A stretch of DNA of 64,000 nucleotides, from NCBI GenBank assembly GCA_032629725.1, contig JAFEVB010000002.1, positions 620,001-684,000 on the forward strand, given 5' to 3'. A program made the translations under genes and the position numbers. The stretch is from Gremmenia infestans. Taxonomy: Eukaryota > Ascomycota > Leotiomycetes > Helotiales > Hamatocanthoscyphaceae. Positions 1 to 11,146 of the stretch are shown here, in pieces; the stretch's first letter is position 1, and each line of letters opens with the position of its first letter. The notes under the pieces are model-generated. The model saw only the letters and a list, made by a program, of their open reading frames with translations. It made no database searches and had not been told where the DNA came from.

Positions 1-2
1 AA

Positions 3-598
3 GATCTACGTTATACTTGCGGTCTTTACGAGCCGCCGTATGACAAGGCTGATCTCTACGTCAAAACTGTTCCGAGGGGCAATGAACTTGAAGTTCAGCT
101 TCAATTTTCTGAGAACTTGGTATGCTATTATATTTTACTTACCCCTGTTCGATTCTATGGGCGAGTCGATGTTTTCCTCTTATAACTATTGCTGCACTGG
201 TACTATTGGCAATCACTTATTGAGACTTCCAACAGATATCCAGCGAGACGGCAGACAAAGTCCTGCAATACTTTTGCGAAACGCTAAAATCAATCGCCAC
301 AAATCTAAGCAACGACATCTCGACTTTACCTTCAAGAAATTGGGGTTCTGCCTTTAACTCTTCCAGCATCACACCTCTCAGTCAACATGCTAATGGAGTA
401 AGTGGCAGCGTCGCTCAGAGCCATCTAAAAGCATTGGTTGAAAGTGCCTGGCATTTCATACTTGGCCCACAAGACAGTTACTCCAAAGACTTCAATGAAG
501 ACATGGCCTTTTACAACGTGTGGGGTGATCTTAGCGCAGCTGCTCGATTTAGTAAGACTACGAAGACAGGGGCTTTTTGGTCAAGACAGAAGATGTAA
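3..598 (+). pseudogene. Decayed 3' end of a nonribosomal peptide synthetase (condensation + carrier domain), cut by the window edge
   Basis: Reading frame 3 from the left edge, spliced over an intron at about 120-235, gives a peptide that looks like the end of an NRPS condensation domain followed by a carrier (T) domain. The T-domain core would normally read F-F-x-L-G-G-D-S. Here it reads FYNVWGDLS, so the serine that carries the phosphopantetheine arm is replaced by leucine. The frame then stops at 596-598. The neighbouring frame continues the expected T-domain tail (G-F-L-V-K-T-E-D-V) for a dozen residues before two stops, which suggests a one-base frameshift. A terminal C-T unit is common in fungal siderophore-type synthetases, but too little is present to name the product. 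The assignment is by eye; the missing serine and stops are seen directly, the NRPS family call is inference. The rest of the gene lies outside the window. Confidence 0.5.
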
Positions 599-1577
599 GG
601 AAATTCTCCTAATAACAAGCTCCGTCTGGCGAAATGCTCTTTTATCTTGAGTATCATAAGCATTGTCGACCTCCGACCAAGAAACAATAACATTCTCGAA
701 ATAGCAACTGCTGACCTAGAGACTTATAGATACTTGAAAATTCAAGCATGAATCTCCAGATGCAGATTTTAGCCAAGCAGAAGCAGATTTAAGCATAGGG
801 AAGAGATGTCTCTCGGATTAGGCTGCGCAATTGATACGATGACAATAACTATGACTGATTTGATGATGTTTTCCCTTTTCATATATCTTCCCCTCTACGA
901 TTTCCCAGTAAAGCAACAAAGCTCTCTTGCTGATTGCTGAGGAGGACGCCTAGCCTTTTACGGTCAAGAATTGGCTTGGCTTTGTCACAGTATGTTCGAT
1001 CAAAGTCTGACCCGAATACTTAGATTGTTCTCGAGCAGGGCAGTGTGTGTCACCACGTTTTTAACTCGTATTCAAACGTGATTCCTCCATGGTGCTATAA
1101 TCCAGACATATTAACACAAAAAGTTACCCCGCTTCTGCCTGGCAAGGGGTCTGTCTCGCTAAGCACATAGTACAATTCAGGGGTAAATCCAACACCTGTC
1201 TTAATACCTCTCTGATTAATCCCACAAAACTAACGTAGGATTCTCCTATCCCAGTATCAAAAAAACCAAAGCAGGAAACCCAATGCATACATGCGCCGTG
1301 ATGCCTGGAAATTATTGAAGATATCGCGCAACATCTCGAGCTCGGGCTATAAATAGCGCAGCTGCCTGGAACTAGTGTGCAACGTGACTCAAAAAGTGCC
1401 GTGACTTCGTGTGAAAGGACTAGGGAATAGATAACGGGTTTGTATAAAGTCGCGTTTGAGGACGCGTCTTCTTAGTGTTAGTATTGCAGTTCTAATTCAC
1501 ACCCAGACCTTGAAAATAACTTCTTTTTTGATAAAATTATTGCTCCCTCCACCACCCACACATATCCAAATAACACC
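599..1577. other. Intergenic region, remnant downstream sequence and metallopeptidase promoter
   Basis: No coding signal is visible. The first ~120 bases still show traces of the decayed NRPS tail in shifted frames. The rest is the likely promoter and 5' UTR of the metallopeptidase gene. Confidence 0.6.
1348..1355 (+). promoter_or_regulatory. Possible TATA box (TATAAATA)
   Basis: A TATAAATA octamer lies about 225 bases before the ATG of the metallopeptidase gene. Position is plausible for a fungal core promoter with a long 5' UTR, but it is only a sequence match. Confidence 0.3.
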
Positions 1578-4098
1578 ATGGCACCAACAAACATAGCAGC
1601 TAATATTGCGTTTGAGAATATCTCGGATGGCGAGACGGTTCATCAAGTATGTATATCCGCGCAAGAGAGTCTCAGTAACTGATATCCACCATAGCGTTGC
1701 GTTCTTATTACTGGCCAATGCATCTCCTCGCATTCCGACGAAGACTTCCTGAGCATCACCTCCCAAGACGAAGCAGCATCAAGCACTTTTCCAGTTCAGA
1801 ACTGGCCCATCTCGAACCGCCGCTTCAAAGCCCTCGTAATTTTGTCTCCGGGCACCAATATCCTGACCTTCCAACACAACCACAATGGCCTCGCAACCGG
1901 TTCCGTAGGCTTAAGCCTGAGCTATACTCCGCTCCTGCAGAACCCACCCCTGCATCTCGCAATCATGGTCGCGAAAGACTCACCTCTCGTCATCGATTGC
2001 CCACCCCACAAACGTGGCGGCATATCATCCGCGCACTCGGACCTGGATGCTGCGATCAAGAAGTTCCGTATGACGGCTTACATGTGGCAAGCTCTCACCG
2101 CAGAGGACATGCGATCAAAGGGTCTCGGACGCCGCTCTTTCCGTCTCGAGGAAGAATGGAACGCCGAGACTCTCAGTCGGAACTTCCTACACGCGCCGGG
2201 AGACTATAATATGCGCTCTACCGCAAAGATCCATCTTATCAAAAGTGACAAGACGGTTGCTGAGCTGAGGGACGCTAATATTGCGCAGCAAAATAAGAGC
2301 GCGAAGAGGGATCAGGGGTTGTTCAAGCACTTTGAGACTGCGCTAAAGGCTCATGGCGGACCGTTTGCAAGTAGTGCTCGTCCGGTGGTCGCGGGGCTTA
2401 TTCTCGATTCAGCATACTCCATGGAGCAGGATCTTATCTTGGGACATGCGGCGCTCGGATGCTCGAACCCTGGTGGCGTTTCTCTTGGGATGATGGGAAG
2501 TCATCTCGCGTACAGTTGGCCCCGTTTCTTGGAAGAAGTGCCTGCTTGCTTGATGGACACGGCTATTCCTGGCGACACGGTCGGCAATGATAATAGCCAG
2601 TGTGGTAGTATGTGGGAAGCATGTTCTATTGGCCAAGGGGCTTTCTTGCATGAGGTTGGCCATGCTTTTGGCGCTCCTCATACTACTGGGATTATGGCTA
2701 GAGGGTATGCCCAGGACTGGCCGAAGAACTTCTTGTCGAAAACTGCTTACTGTTCTCATACCAGCACCGAAGGTGCCATGGTAATTGATGGCGAAACGGA
2801 TAATAATGCTCGTTGGGACTTGAGCGATGCTCTGTCGTTCAAGGTCCAGTCTCACTTCCGACTCCCAACCGATCAGCGACTGAGCCGCGAGGGACTCGCC
2901 GCTGTTCCAAGTGTTCAAGTGCTCTATGAAGAGGAAGAAGCCGAGTTTCTGAGACTTGTTATCAGCTGCCCTGCCCAGATTGCTCGCTTGCAGTTTAATG
3001 GAACCACTGAATCTACGCCCACCGTCGCTATGCCAGTTTCTAAAGTGCAGTTCACTATGGATGAGCTCGAGTCACGCTTCGATAGAAGCCAGCCACTGAT
3101 TCTTGGAGTCCTCGGCATGAACGGCAAGTCCAGAGTTGTTGGTAATGTTTGGAAATTGTTCTCCCACATATCCTTCGTTAGGATCCCGGGCTCCTCTGTT
3201 ATACTTCAAAAGCGATCATGCTTGTCGGACAGGTACCAAAAGGTCAAGGAAGAGAACTTGAAGAGCTGGGACTGGGCTGTAATGCTGCAAGAGAAGGGAG
3301 CAGATGGAAAATGTGAGTTCTCCATTGCGACTCGATGTTCCAAAAGCACAGGAATACTTACACTCTTGCAATACAGTGACACCAGCCACAATGATCGATT
3401 CTAGGGTTGGTTGTCTCTTAGACGGTGCTGTTGTATATTTCAAAGATGGCCATAAGACACCCTGCGGACCTCGCTGGACGCGGGGAAATCAGCCCCACGC
3501 TTTTGGTAGAGATATTTTCTGCATCTTAAAAGCACTGCGCTGACTAACTGCTGTAGGAGGACATGCCGCTCAGAAGGTCCAAATTCCCCAAGGCGTCGAC
3601 GTTGTGAAGGTAGAGGTTGGACATAATGGCAGATTAAATGGTCTCCGATTCCATCTTTCCGACGGGACCGCAGGTGGATACTTGTACGAGGATAGTTCTT
3701 CTCAAGCTCTAGGTAAGTGACACTTATCCCTATCGCGTCTCCAAAGCTGATAATCGGGTTTCAGAGCCCGCAGAAAATGAGAAGATCGTTGGCTTCTACG
3801 GTCGAAGCGACTACAGGGGAGGTTTCTGCGGGATTGAAGAATTCGGTATCATTACCGCGCCAAAAGATGTTGAATTACCAGATATCGTATATGATCTACC
3901 TGAGCTGCAGAATACCGATGGCGGTACTGGTACAGTAAGTTTGCTTCAAGACTGTTGCGTCCTTTGCTAAAACCTGATAGCGCGCTGACTAAGTCTACCT
4001 AGAAAGGCAATTGTGATGACGATGAGAGCGACGGGACTGTAGATGAAATGTTTGAGGAAACTGATCAAGAGGATGAAGATGAGGATATGGACGAGTAG
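1578..4098 (+). CDS. Zinc metallopeptidase with C-terminal jacalin-like domain (YIL108W-type family)
   Basis: Six exons: 1578-1646, 1695-3312, 3386-3505, 3557-3712, 3765-3934, 4003-4098, giving 742 residues. Every junction keeps frame and uses GT-AG. Around residue 342 the sequence HEVGHAFGAPH fits the zinc-binding HExxHxxGxxH signature of metzincin-like peptidases, with MARGY downstream as a possible Met-turn. The first ~560 residues resemble the putative metallopeptidase family of yeast YIL108W. After it, roughly residues 590-700 form a jacalin-like lectin fold (GVDVVKVEVGHNGRLNGLRF, then GFYGRSDYRGGFCGIEEFG). The tail is very acidic (DDDESDG...EDEDEDMDE). No signal peptide is evident, so it is probably cytoplasmic or nuclear. 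The substrate is unknown. The peptidase fold and zinc site are well supported; lectin activity is an inference. Confidence 0.85.
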
Positions 4099-5184
4099 AC
4101 AGCAGGAGCAGTTTGTCTCCCTCGATGTTCCATTGCCTGCGCTTGGGTTCGTCATCTCTTATTTGATATTACTGCTGTTTTGAAGTTTCGAATGTATACC
4201 TTAGGAATCTCGCTGTGACAAGAACATCTTTCTCCTGAGATGTGAAATTGTGAACCCAAAGCATTTACTGCTTGTGCTCACCAATGCGGCGAATAATGAT
4301 TGCGACTTCGAAATCATATTTGTAGGCAAATCGTTGATTTCATGGCAGACCGAATTTCGAAGGAGAACTCCAAGTGCTAAATTCGCAACATTATCAATTA
4401 CTTCAATCTTGGCTATGTCCTAAGAGTTTCAGGCCTGCGTAAGAAGAGAATTTGTATGTGTTGAACACGAGTCAATCCAGAAAATGAATGCACCAGGGCT
4501 TGCAACCAATAGTCAAATTCTCCATCTGGGAATTAAACGGGTTGTTCGGAGCCCTCGAGTTTTGGGAACCCTAACAATGGGAATGTCTCAGGTGGGACAG
4601 CCGATTCATCTATCTTGAGATGGAGTGGCCGCAATCCAGCTTATATGGGAGTGAAAGGAAGAAAAATGGGCAAGAGAGGAGGAAATGAGATTGAACTTTG
4701 AGAGCTGCGAATCTCCTAGGGTTGAATTTTGAATTAATCTGAAAAGGAAAGAAGAGAAGGCATTTGAGGCGTACTACTTGAATTCCTTGCAGTCAGAGTA
4801 TAGATATAGAGTCTTAAGGAACTAAATAGGAGGCTCTATAAGTAAAAGGAAGCAGCATCGTAGAGTTTATTGATGGGATGAGGATGAGATTGATCGTCGT
4901 CTTGATACCTTAGACATGACACTTAGGCAGCCACGCTAATTACGGCAACCTCATCTGAGCCGAGCGGAGATAATTGAGCGCTGCAAAAGCGGCACTCGGA
5001 ATATTCTCCTTGCAACGCTGTCTGCAATGATAAAAGTCGGTGCTGCTTTTGCTTCCCACCACCCGCGACGGCTGGCTGATCGCGAACTTTCCCAGCGGCG
5101 CGTCCGTCCCTCTTCTTCAAGCTCTCTCCAGCTTCCTTCTTCTTCTCAACTTCAACTCTGCCATCACCAGCAACTTGCAACACC
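4099..5184. other. Intergenic region, terminator of the metallopeptidase gene and promoter of spt16
   Basis: No coding signal. The last ~150 bases before the spt16 start are rich in CT tracts, common in 5' leaders of highly expressed fungal genes. Confidence 0.6.
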
Positions 5185-8100
5185 ATGGCAGATATCAAGA
5201 TTGACAAGAATCTGTTCCAGGAGCGCCTCGCGCACTTCGTTTCCGCATGGAAGGCCGACAAACGCAGCGGCGACACGCTGTTCGGCGGTGCCTCCTCTAT
5301 CCTGGTGTTGATGGGCAAAACCGAGGAATCTGCGCAATTTCAGAAGAACAATGCCATCCACGTACGTTTCCTTGGGTTGGCAGCTTTTGGAGAAGCTCAT
5401 GCTAATAATACGATCTAGTTCTGGCTTCTTGGTTATGAATTCCCTGCGACTCTGTTCCTCTTCACCTTAGACACATTATATATCGTCACGACTGCGAAGA
5501 AAGGTATATTTATTTTACTGCGGGCAGCATATCCACCTTTCAGACCGAAGCTGATATCTACTAGCAAAGCATTTGGAGCACTTGAAGGGGGGTAAGATTC
5601 CTCTTGAAGTTCTAGTCCGGGGCAAAGACGCCGAGGCCAACGAGAAGCTTTTCCTCAAAATCGCCGATTCTATCAAATCTGCAGGCGTGAGTCATACTAT
5701 TCCGTATATACTCCAGGCACACGCTGATTGACTGGTTAAACAGAAGAAAGTCGGCGTATTGCCAAAAGACACCTCGAGCGGACCATTCATCAATGAGTGG
5801 AAGAAGGTTTATGGTGACATCTCCAAAGATGTTGAGGAAGTTGATGTTGCCCCAGCGCTATCCGCTGCTGCCTTGGCTATTAAGGATGAGAATGAGCTTG
5901 TAAGTCCCCCCTTCTGACATATAAAACCGAGCTGGACATTCAAGATCGTGCCGCTTTTCTACCCCCCCACCGAAACTTGGCAAAACTGACCGAGGAACAG
6001 CGCGCAATGCGAACCGCCTCGAAGGCATGTATCGCCCTCATGAATCCCTACTTCGTCGAAGAAATGTCAAACGTGCTGGACGAAGAAAAGAAGGTCAAAC
6101 ACAGCGCCCTGGCCAACAAACTCGACGGCAAACTCGACGACTCGAAATGGTGGACAACAGTCGAACTCCCTAATAAATCGAAGATGCCATCTGACTTCGA
6201 CCCTTCACAGCTGGACTGGACTCATGGTCCAATTATACAAAGTGGCGGCAAATTCGATCTCAAGATGACTGCTGTCGTAGATGACGAACTTCTACACGCG
6301 GGTGTTATTATTTCTTCGATGGGTCTGCGCTACAAGTCGTACTGCTCGATCATCGCTCGTACATATTTGGTGGATCCAAACAAATCTCAAGAGAGCAATT
6401 ACAAGTTACTGCTTCAGGCTCACGGTCTTGTTATCAAAGAGATCAGGGATGGCGCAAATGTTAAGGACGTTTACACAAAGGCCCTGGGCCTCATTAGGAG
6501 CAAGAAGCCGGAGCTCGAGAAAAACTTTATGAAGAACGTGGGTGCCGGAATCGGTATTGAGACTCGGGATTCTACCTTGATTCTGAATGCTAAGAGCACG
6601 AGGAGTTTGAAGGATGGAATGACTCTGTGCGTCACTACTGGCTTCAATGACATCGAAAACCCCAACCCACAAGACAAAAAGAGCAAGACCTACTCTATGG
6701 TTCTTTCAGATACCGTTCGTGTTACACAAGCCGATGCGGTCATTTTCACCGGCGATGCACCATCGGATTTGGACGCAACTTCATTCTTTTTCAAGGATGA
6801 TGAGGAGCCCGAGCCAGCCCCAAAGAAGGCCAAGAAGGACTCGGCAGTTGGTGCTGTAGCCACGAAGAACATCACCAAGACAAAATTGCGCGCTGAACGA
6901 ACAACTCAGACAGACGAGGGAGCAGAGGGACGACGCCGTGAGCATCAAAAAGAGCTTGCTAAAAAAAAGCAATCAGAGGGTCTCGTCCGGTTCGCGGAAG
7001 AGACTGGAAATCAGAATGGCACTGTGGCGAAGAAATTCAAACGCTTTGAGTCGTACAAGCGAGACAACCAATTCCCGCCTCGCGTTCGAGATTTGGCTAT
7101 CGTTATGGACCAAAAGAACTCGACGATTGTACTCCCTATCATGGGTCGCCCAGTTCCATTCCACATCCAGACCATTAAAAATGCGAGCAAGAGCGACGAA
7201 GGTGATTACGCGTACCTGCGAATCAACTTTTTGTCTCCTGGTCAAGGTGTAGGAAGAAAGGATGATCAACCCTTTGAGGATGCGTCAGCTCACTTTGTAC
7301 GAAGTTTAACTTTCCGATCACACGACGGAGATCGACTTCAGGACATTGCCAACCAAATAAGCAACATGAAAAAAGATGCTGTCAAGCGTGAGCAGGAGAA
7401 GAAGGAAATGGAAGACGTTGTAGAGCAGGATAAGTTGGTTGAGATCCGAAGTGAGTACCATGACTTTTTGAAAATATTCAGAGGCTAATTAGTTACAGAT
7501 CGCCGACCTGCCGTCATGGACAACATCTTCATCCGTCCAGCAATGGACGGAAAACGAGTGCCAGGAAAGGTTGAAATCCACCAAAATGGTCTCCGGTACC
7601 AGTCACCACTTAACACCCAACACCGGGTCGATATTCTCTTTAGCAACGTTAAGCATCTGTTTTTCCAACCGTGTCAGCACGAACTTATCGTCATCATTCA
7701 CGTCCATCTCAAAGATCCCATTCTGATCGGCAAGAAGAAAACCAAGGATGTTCAGTTCTATAGGGAAGCTACTGATATCCAGTTCGACGAGACGGGAAAC
7801 AGAAAGCGAAAGTACAGATATGGTGATGAAGAAGAATTTGAGGCCGAACAAGAGGAGCGCAGACGTCGCGCTGATCTCGATCGTCAATTCAAGGCATTCG
7901 CCGAGAAGATTGCCGAGGCGGGAAAGAACGAGAACGTAGATGTCGATGTTCCATTCCGTGAGCTCGGCTTCAGCGGTGTACCTTTCCGATCCAACGTCTT
8001 TTGTCAACCCTCCACCGACTGCTTGGTCCAACTTACGGAACCACCTTTCATGGTCATCACGCTTGAGGACATCGAAATCGCTCATTTGGAACGTGTTCAA

Positions 8101-8598
8101 TTTGGTTTGAAGAACTTTGACATGGTCTTCGTGTTTAAGGATTACCACCGCGCTCCCTACCACATCAACACCATCCCCGTCGAATCCCTCGAGAACGTCA
8201 AGGAATGGCTCGACTCCGTCAACATCACTTTCTCCGAGGGACCACTCAACTTGAACTGGCCTACCATCATGAAGACCGTTACCGCAGACCCGCATCAATT
8301 CTTCCTTGACGGAGGCTGGTCTTTCTTGTCCAATGACACGGATGACGATGACGACGATGAGGAATCCGAGGAGTCGGCGTTTGAGATGAGTGACGAAGAA
8401 CTTGCGGAGTCGGAGCAGAGTTCAGACGAGGAGAGCGACTTCGCCAGCGATGCCAGTGCGGACGCCAGCGATGTTAGTGATGACGGAGAGAGTGAGGGTG
8501 AGGACTGGGACGAGCTTGAAAAGAAGGCGAAGCGGAAGGATCGGGATGCAGGGCACTCCGATGAAGAGGAAGCGCCAAAGAAGAAGCGGAAGCATTAG
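5185..8598 (+). CDS. spt16: FACT complex histone chaperone subunit Spt16
   Basis: Six exons: 5185-5361, 5419-5503, 5565-5686, 5744-5899, 6001-7450, 7499-8598, giving 1029 residues, the usual length for fungal Spt16. Spt16 pairs with Pob3 in FACT, which takes apart and rebuilds nucleosomes ahead of and behind RNA and DNA polymerases in the nucleus. The order is the N-terminal pita-bread (aminopeptidase-like, non-catalytic) domain up to about residue 450, a lysine-rich linker, the dimerisation and middle Rtt106-like PH domains (RDLAIVMDQKNSTIVLPI, then LNWPTIMKTV), and a C-terminal acidic tail with long D/E/S runs that binds H2A-H2B, followed by a basic KKKRKH end. The start is the first ATG in frame and the N-terminus matches family expectation. 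The gene converges with the cdc50 gene. Identification is secure. Confidence 0.96.
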
Positions 8599-9130
8599 TA
8601 TTCTTCCTTCCTCTATTTCTTGTACTATCTGTTCGCTGGAGATGGGAGATGGGAGATTGTTACGCAGGCGTTATGAATTGGGGGTCAGCGAAAATGGATG
8701 CGATGAAGGCTTTTATGCAGTGGCAGTGGCATTTGATCTTATGGGGATGAAGCAGACGCTCGCAGAACTTAATTTATTTAGGTAGGTAGCTATCGTTGCC
8801 AGTGATAATAAATTCATGAATACATACGTATATATTTCACTCGATACTCTGGAACTTGGACGTTGTAAGTGGCAAACTTTAACATCATTCATATTCTATT
8901 AACAGTAATTCATTCAAACATGTCACAAGAAAACAAGCAGACCAGATTCCCAGAATACCAGCCCAGTCCCTGGATCTCTCACTGACCAAAAGGAGGACAA
9001 TCAATTCAGTATGTGCGCCGAAACCGCTTTGCCTAATAGATGGGGGGAAAAAGGGGAACTTCAACTTCAGCTTTCTTTTACTTGTACAATCCATTTAATT
9101 CTTTCTTTTCTTTTCTTTTCCAGTGCTGCT
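8599..9130. other. Shared 3' region between convergent spt16 and cdc50
   Basis: About 530 bases with no coding signal, holding both 3' UTRs. A short (TTTTC)n tract lies at about 9101-9120. Confidence 0.6.
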
Positions 9131-10682
9131 TCAAGCTCTACCCTCACCAGCCAACACCCCATCCCTTCCAGTCGTCGCCGCGCCACCACCCGTACCGTCA
9201 TTGTTCCAACTCAGATACGTATGGTCGCCCAGCTTCCGGGGACGGATCAGGTGCGTGACTGTGAAGAGGGCGCCGAGCACGATGCAGATGCCGCCGACGA
9301 CTACGTAGGCGATGCCGAGGAAGGGGTTCTTGCCGCCCATTACGGTGCTGGTGGAGATGATGATGGACTTCGTGCCGCCGTATTCGGTGACGTTGAATTC
9401 TGTTGTTTGTGTTAGATTAGATGAGTGTGGTGCGAACGGGGATAGAGATGTGGAATCATCTTTCTGTGCTCGGATGGGGTTCTTACTGTGGTCAATCCTG
9501 ACGATATAATCTCCATGCTCCATAACCTCGTGATCGTTCCTCTGCGCCAGCTTGCTGAATGTTGGGAGACCAGCTAGACGCATCCAGACCTGGAATTCTT
9601 CGTCGTTCACTAGATCCGGGTGGTTCGTATCGTTATACGATTCTCCGTATTTAGTGACCCAGTTCGGTGGCACAGCGACCTCATCCCAGTTGTATTTCGA
9701 GTCGCCGTAAAGTTTCTTATCACTGCTCCATGAGATTCCCTTCTTGGTCATGTTGTAAGGACGCTCGGTATCGCTCGAGCGCGGCACATTCTGGAGTGTA
9801 AGATTGTAAAATGTGTCGTTGAATTGGGAGTTTGCGGCTATACCGCAGGGATAGTATGGCAGAGATACGTTGTTAACTTTTGTGGTCGTGAGGGGTGTGC
9901 AATCACTACTGTGGATGACTTTTTCTGACACGGCCTTCCCGGAGAGTTGGTCGGTGTTGAAGGACTTGGCGTAACGTCTGTGATTCTGGTAGAAATTGGT
10001 AAGTTTGTAGTAGAAGAGCACCGGGGGCTTCATCTCATTTGGAATGCCGAATTTCAAGTAGCATGAGGTAATGTTGTTTCCTAGGGCATCCTGCAATCCG
10101 GTCTGATTCCGCGACCACATGGGGCTGGTGGGTTTGTAGTCCCCATTGCTAGAGTTCGAGGTGAAATGTGACACAAATTTGTCGCCGTCTGTAGGCAGGG
10201 GATCCCAAGTTGGCCAAATGGGTGCGTCGATGTAGCAGCGTGAATAGTCTATTATGATTTCTTGAACCTATCCGCCAAAACGTCAGCACTATTTTAAAGG
10301 TCTTTCACAGCTCGTGAGTACTAACCACCGCACTCGCATATAACAATCCTCCTCCAATAGGCGCAAATATTATACCGATGGCGAAGAATAATGGGAGGAC
10401 GGTCTTGGGAGTAAGAATGGGTCTGCGATTGCTGTCAGCTCGAATCTGCGCGAGTTGCCATTATTTCCACCTACTGCCATGCCTTCAATCGCTGTTGCCT
10501 AAACGCAGTATCTACAAGAATCATAGAATCATCGGTCAGCTCCCATATTCATTGCGCAAGACTGCAGGTAGGTAATCCTCACTTGCTGGCCTTCTGCTCT
10601 TCTGCTTCGTCCCTGGATGCGTATTCGGGTCTTGGGAATCGATCGAGTCCTCATGAGACATAGGCGGTTGTGTATCGGCCAT
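9131..10682 (-). CDS. cdc50: Cdc50/Lem3-family beta subunit of P4-ATPase phospholipid flippases
   Basis: Five exons on the minus strand: 10682-10583, 10511-10475, 10422-10326, 10267-9487, 9399-9131, giving 427 residues. Cdc50 proteins pair with P4-type ATPases and are needed for their exit from the ER and for lipid flipping in Golgi, endosome and plasma membranes. The N-terminal motif NTAFRQQRLKAWQPILTPKT is a family hallmark and crosses exons 1-3. TM1 is the stretch around ILTPKTVLPLFFAIGII. The large lumenal domain has several N-glycosylation sites, and the second TM follows the signature GGKNPFLGIAYVVVGG near the C-terminus, ending with RPRKLGDHTYLSWNN. The last intron (9486-9400) is 87 bases, a multiple of three without a stop, so its retention would insert 29 residues. 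Identification is secure. Confidence 0.94.
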
Positions 10683-11146
10683 CCTGATATGGTTGCGAGA
10701 TCATGCGCCGGCTCTATCCGGAGTGTAGTCTCGATGTGGTGGTGTTTTGTGGTTGTGATTTGTGGTTGTGAAGCGGTTTGAATGTCGTCGTTGTCGCGAT
10801 TGATTGTCTTCATACTCCGTTGTTCCCGCCCGCAATACGAGTAAGTTGTCGGGTTTGTCATCACAGCCACACCTCATGCGCCACAGAAGTAAAAGGGGTT
10901 AGACGTCACACTAAAGGAGGGGAGGTTTCTGAAATATTAAGAGCATCTTCCCACGCGTTTAGCTCTCTAGCAATGCGATATTTCTTTCTAAATGGTATAT
11001 GAGTCTAACTCCGCTTCTGCAGCAGCTCCAAAATGCTCCAGAAAAATACAAATACAGAGTATCGATTCCCATTTCTTTCTATGCTCCAGCAATGCTATCC
11101 TTACTCCGTAATCATGTGTACCATCTCAGCCACTCCACCAACACTC
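10683..11146. other. Intergenic region between the sae2-like and cdc50 genes
   Basis: About 460 bases with no coding signal. It holds the promoter of cdc50 and the 3' UTR of the sae2-like gene, both read on the minus strand. Confidence 0.6.

Noticed and set aside
438..650. Open frame of 70 codons over the NRPS remnant
   Set aside because: It overlaps the better spliced NRPS frame and its translation has no protein-like pattern beyond the remnant.
7603..8298. 231-codon open frame antisense to spt16
   Set aside because: Pure shadow of the conserved coding frame on the other strand.
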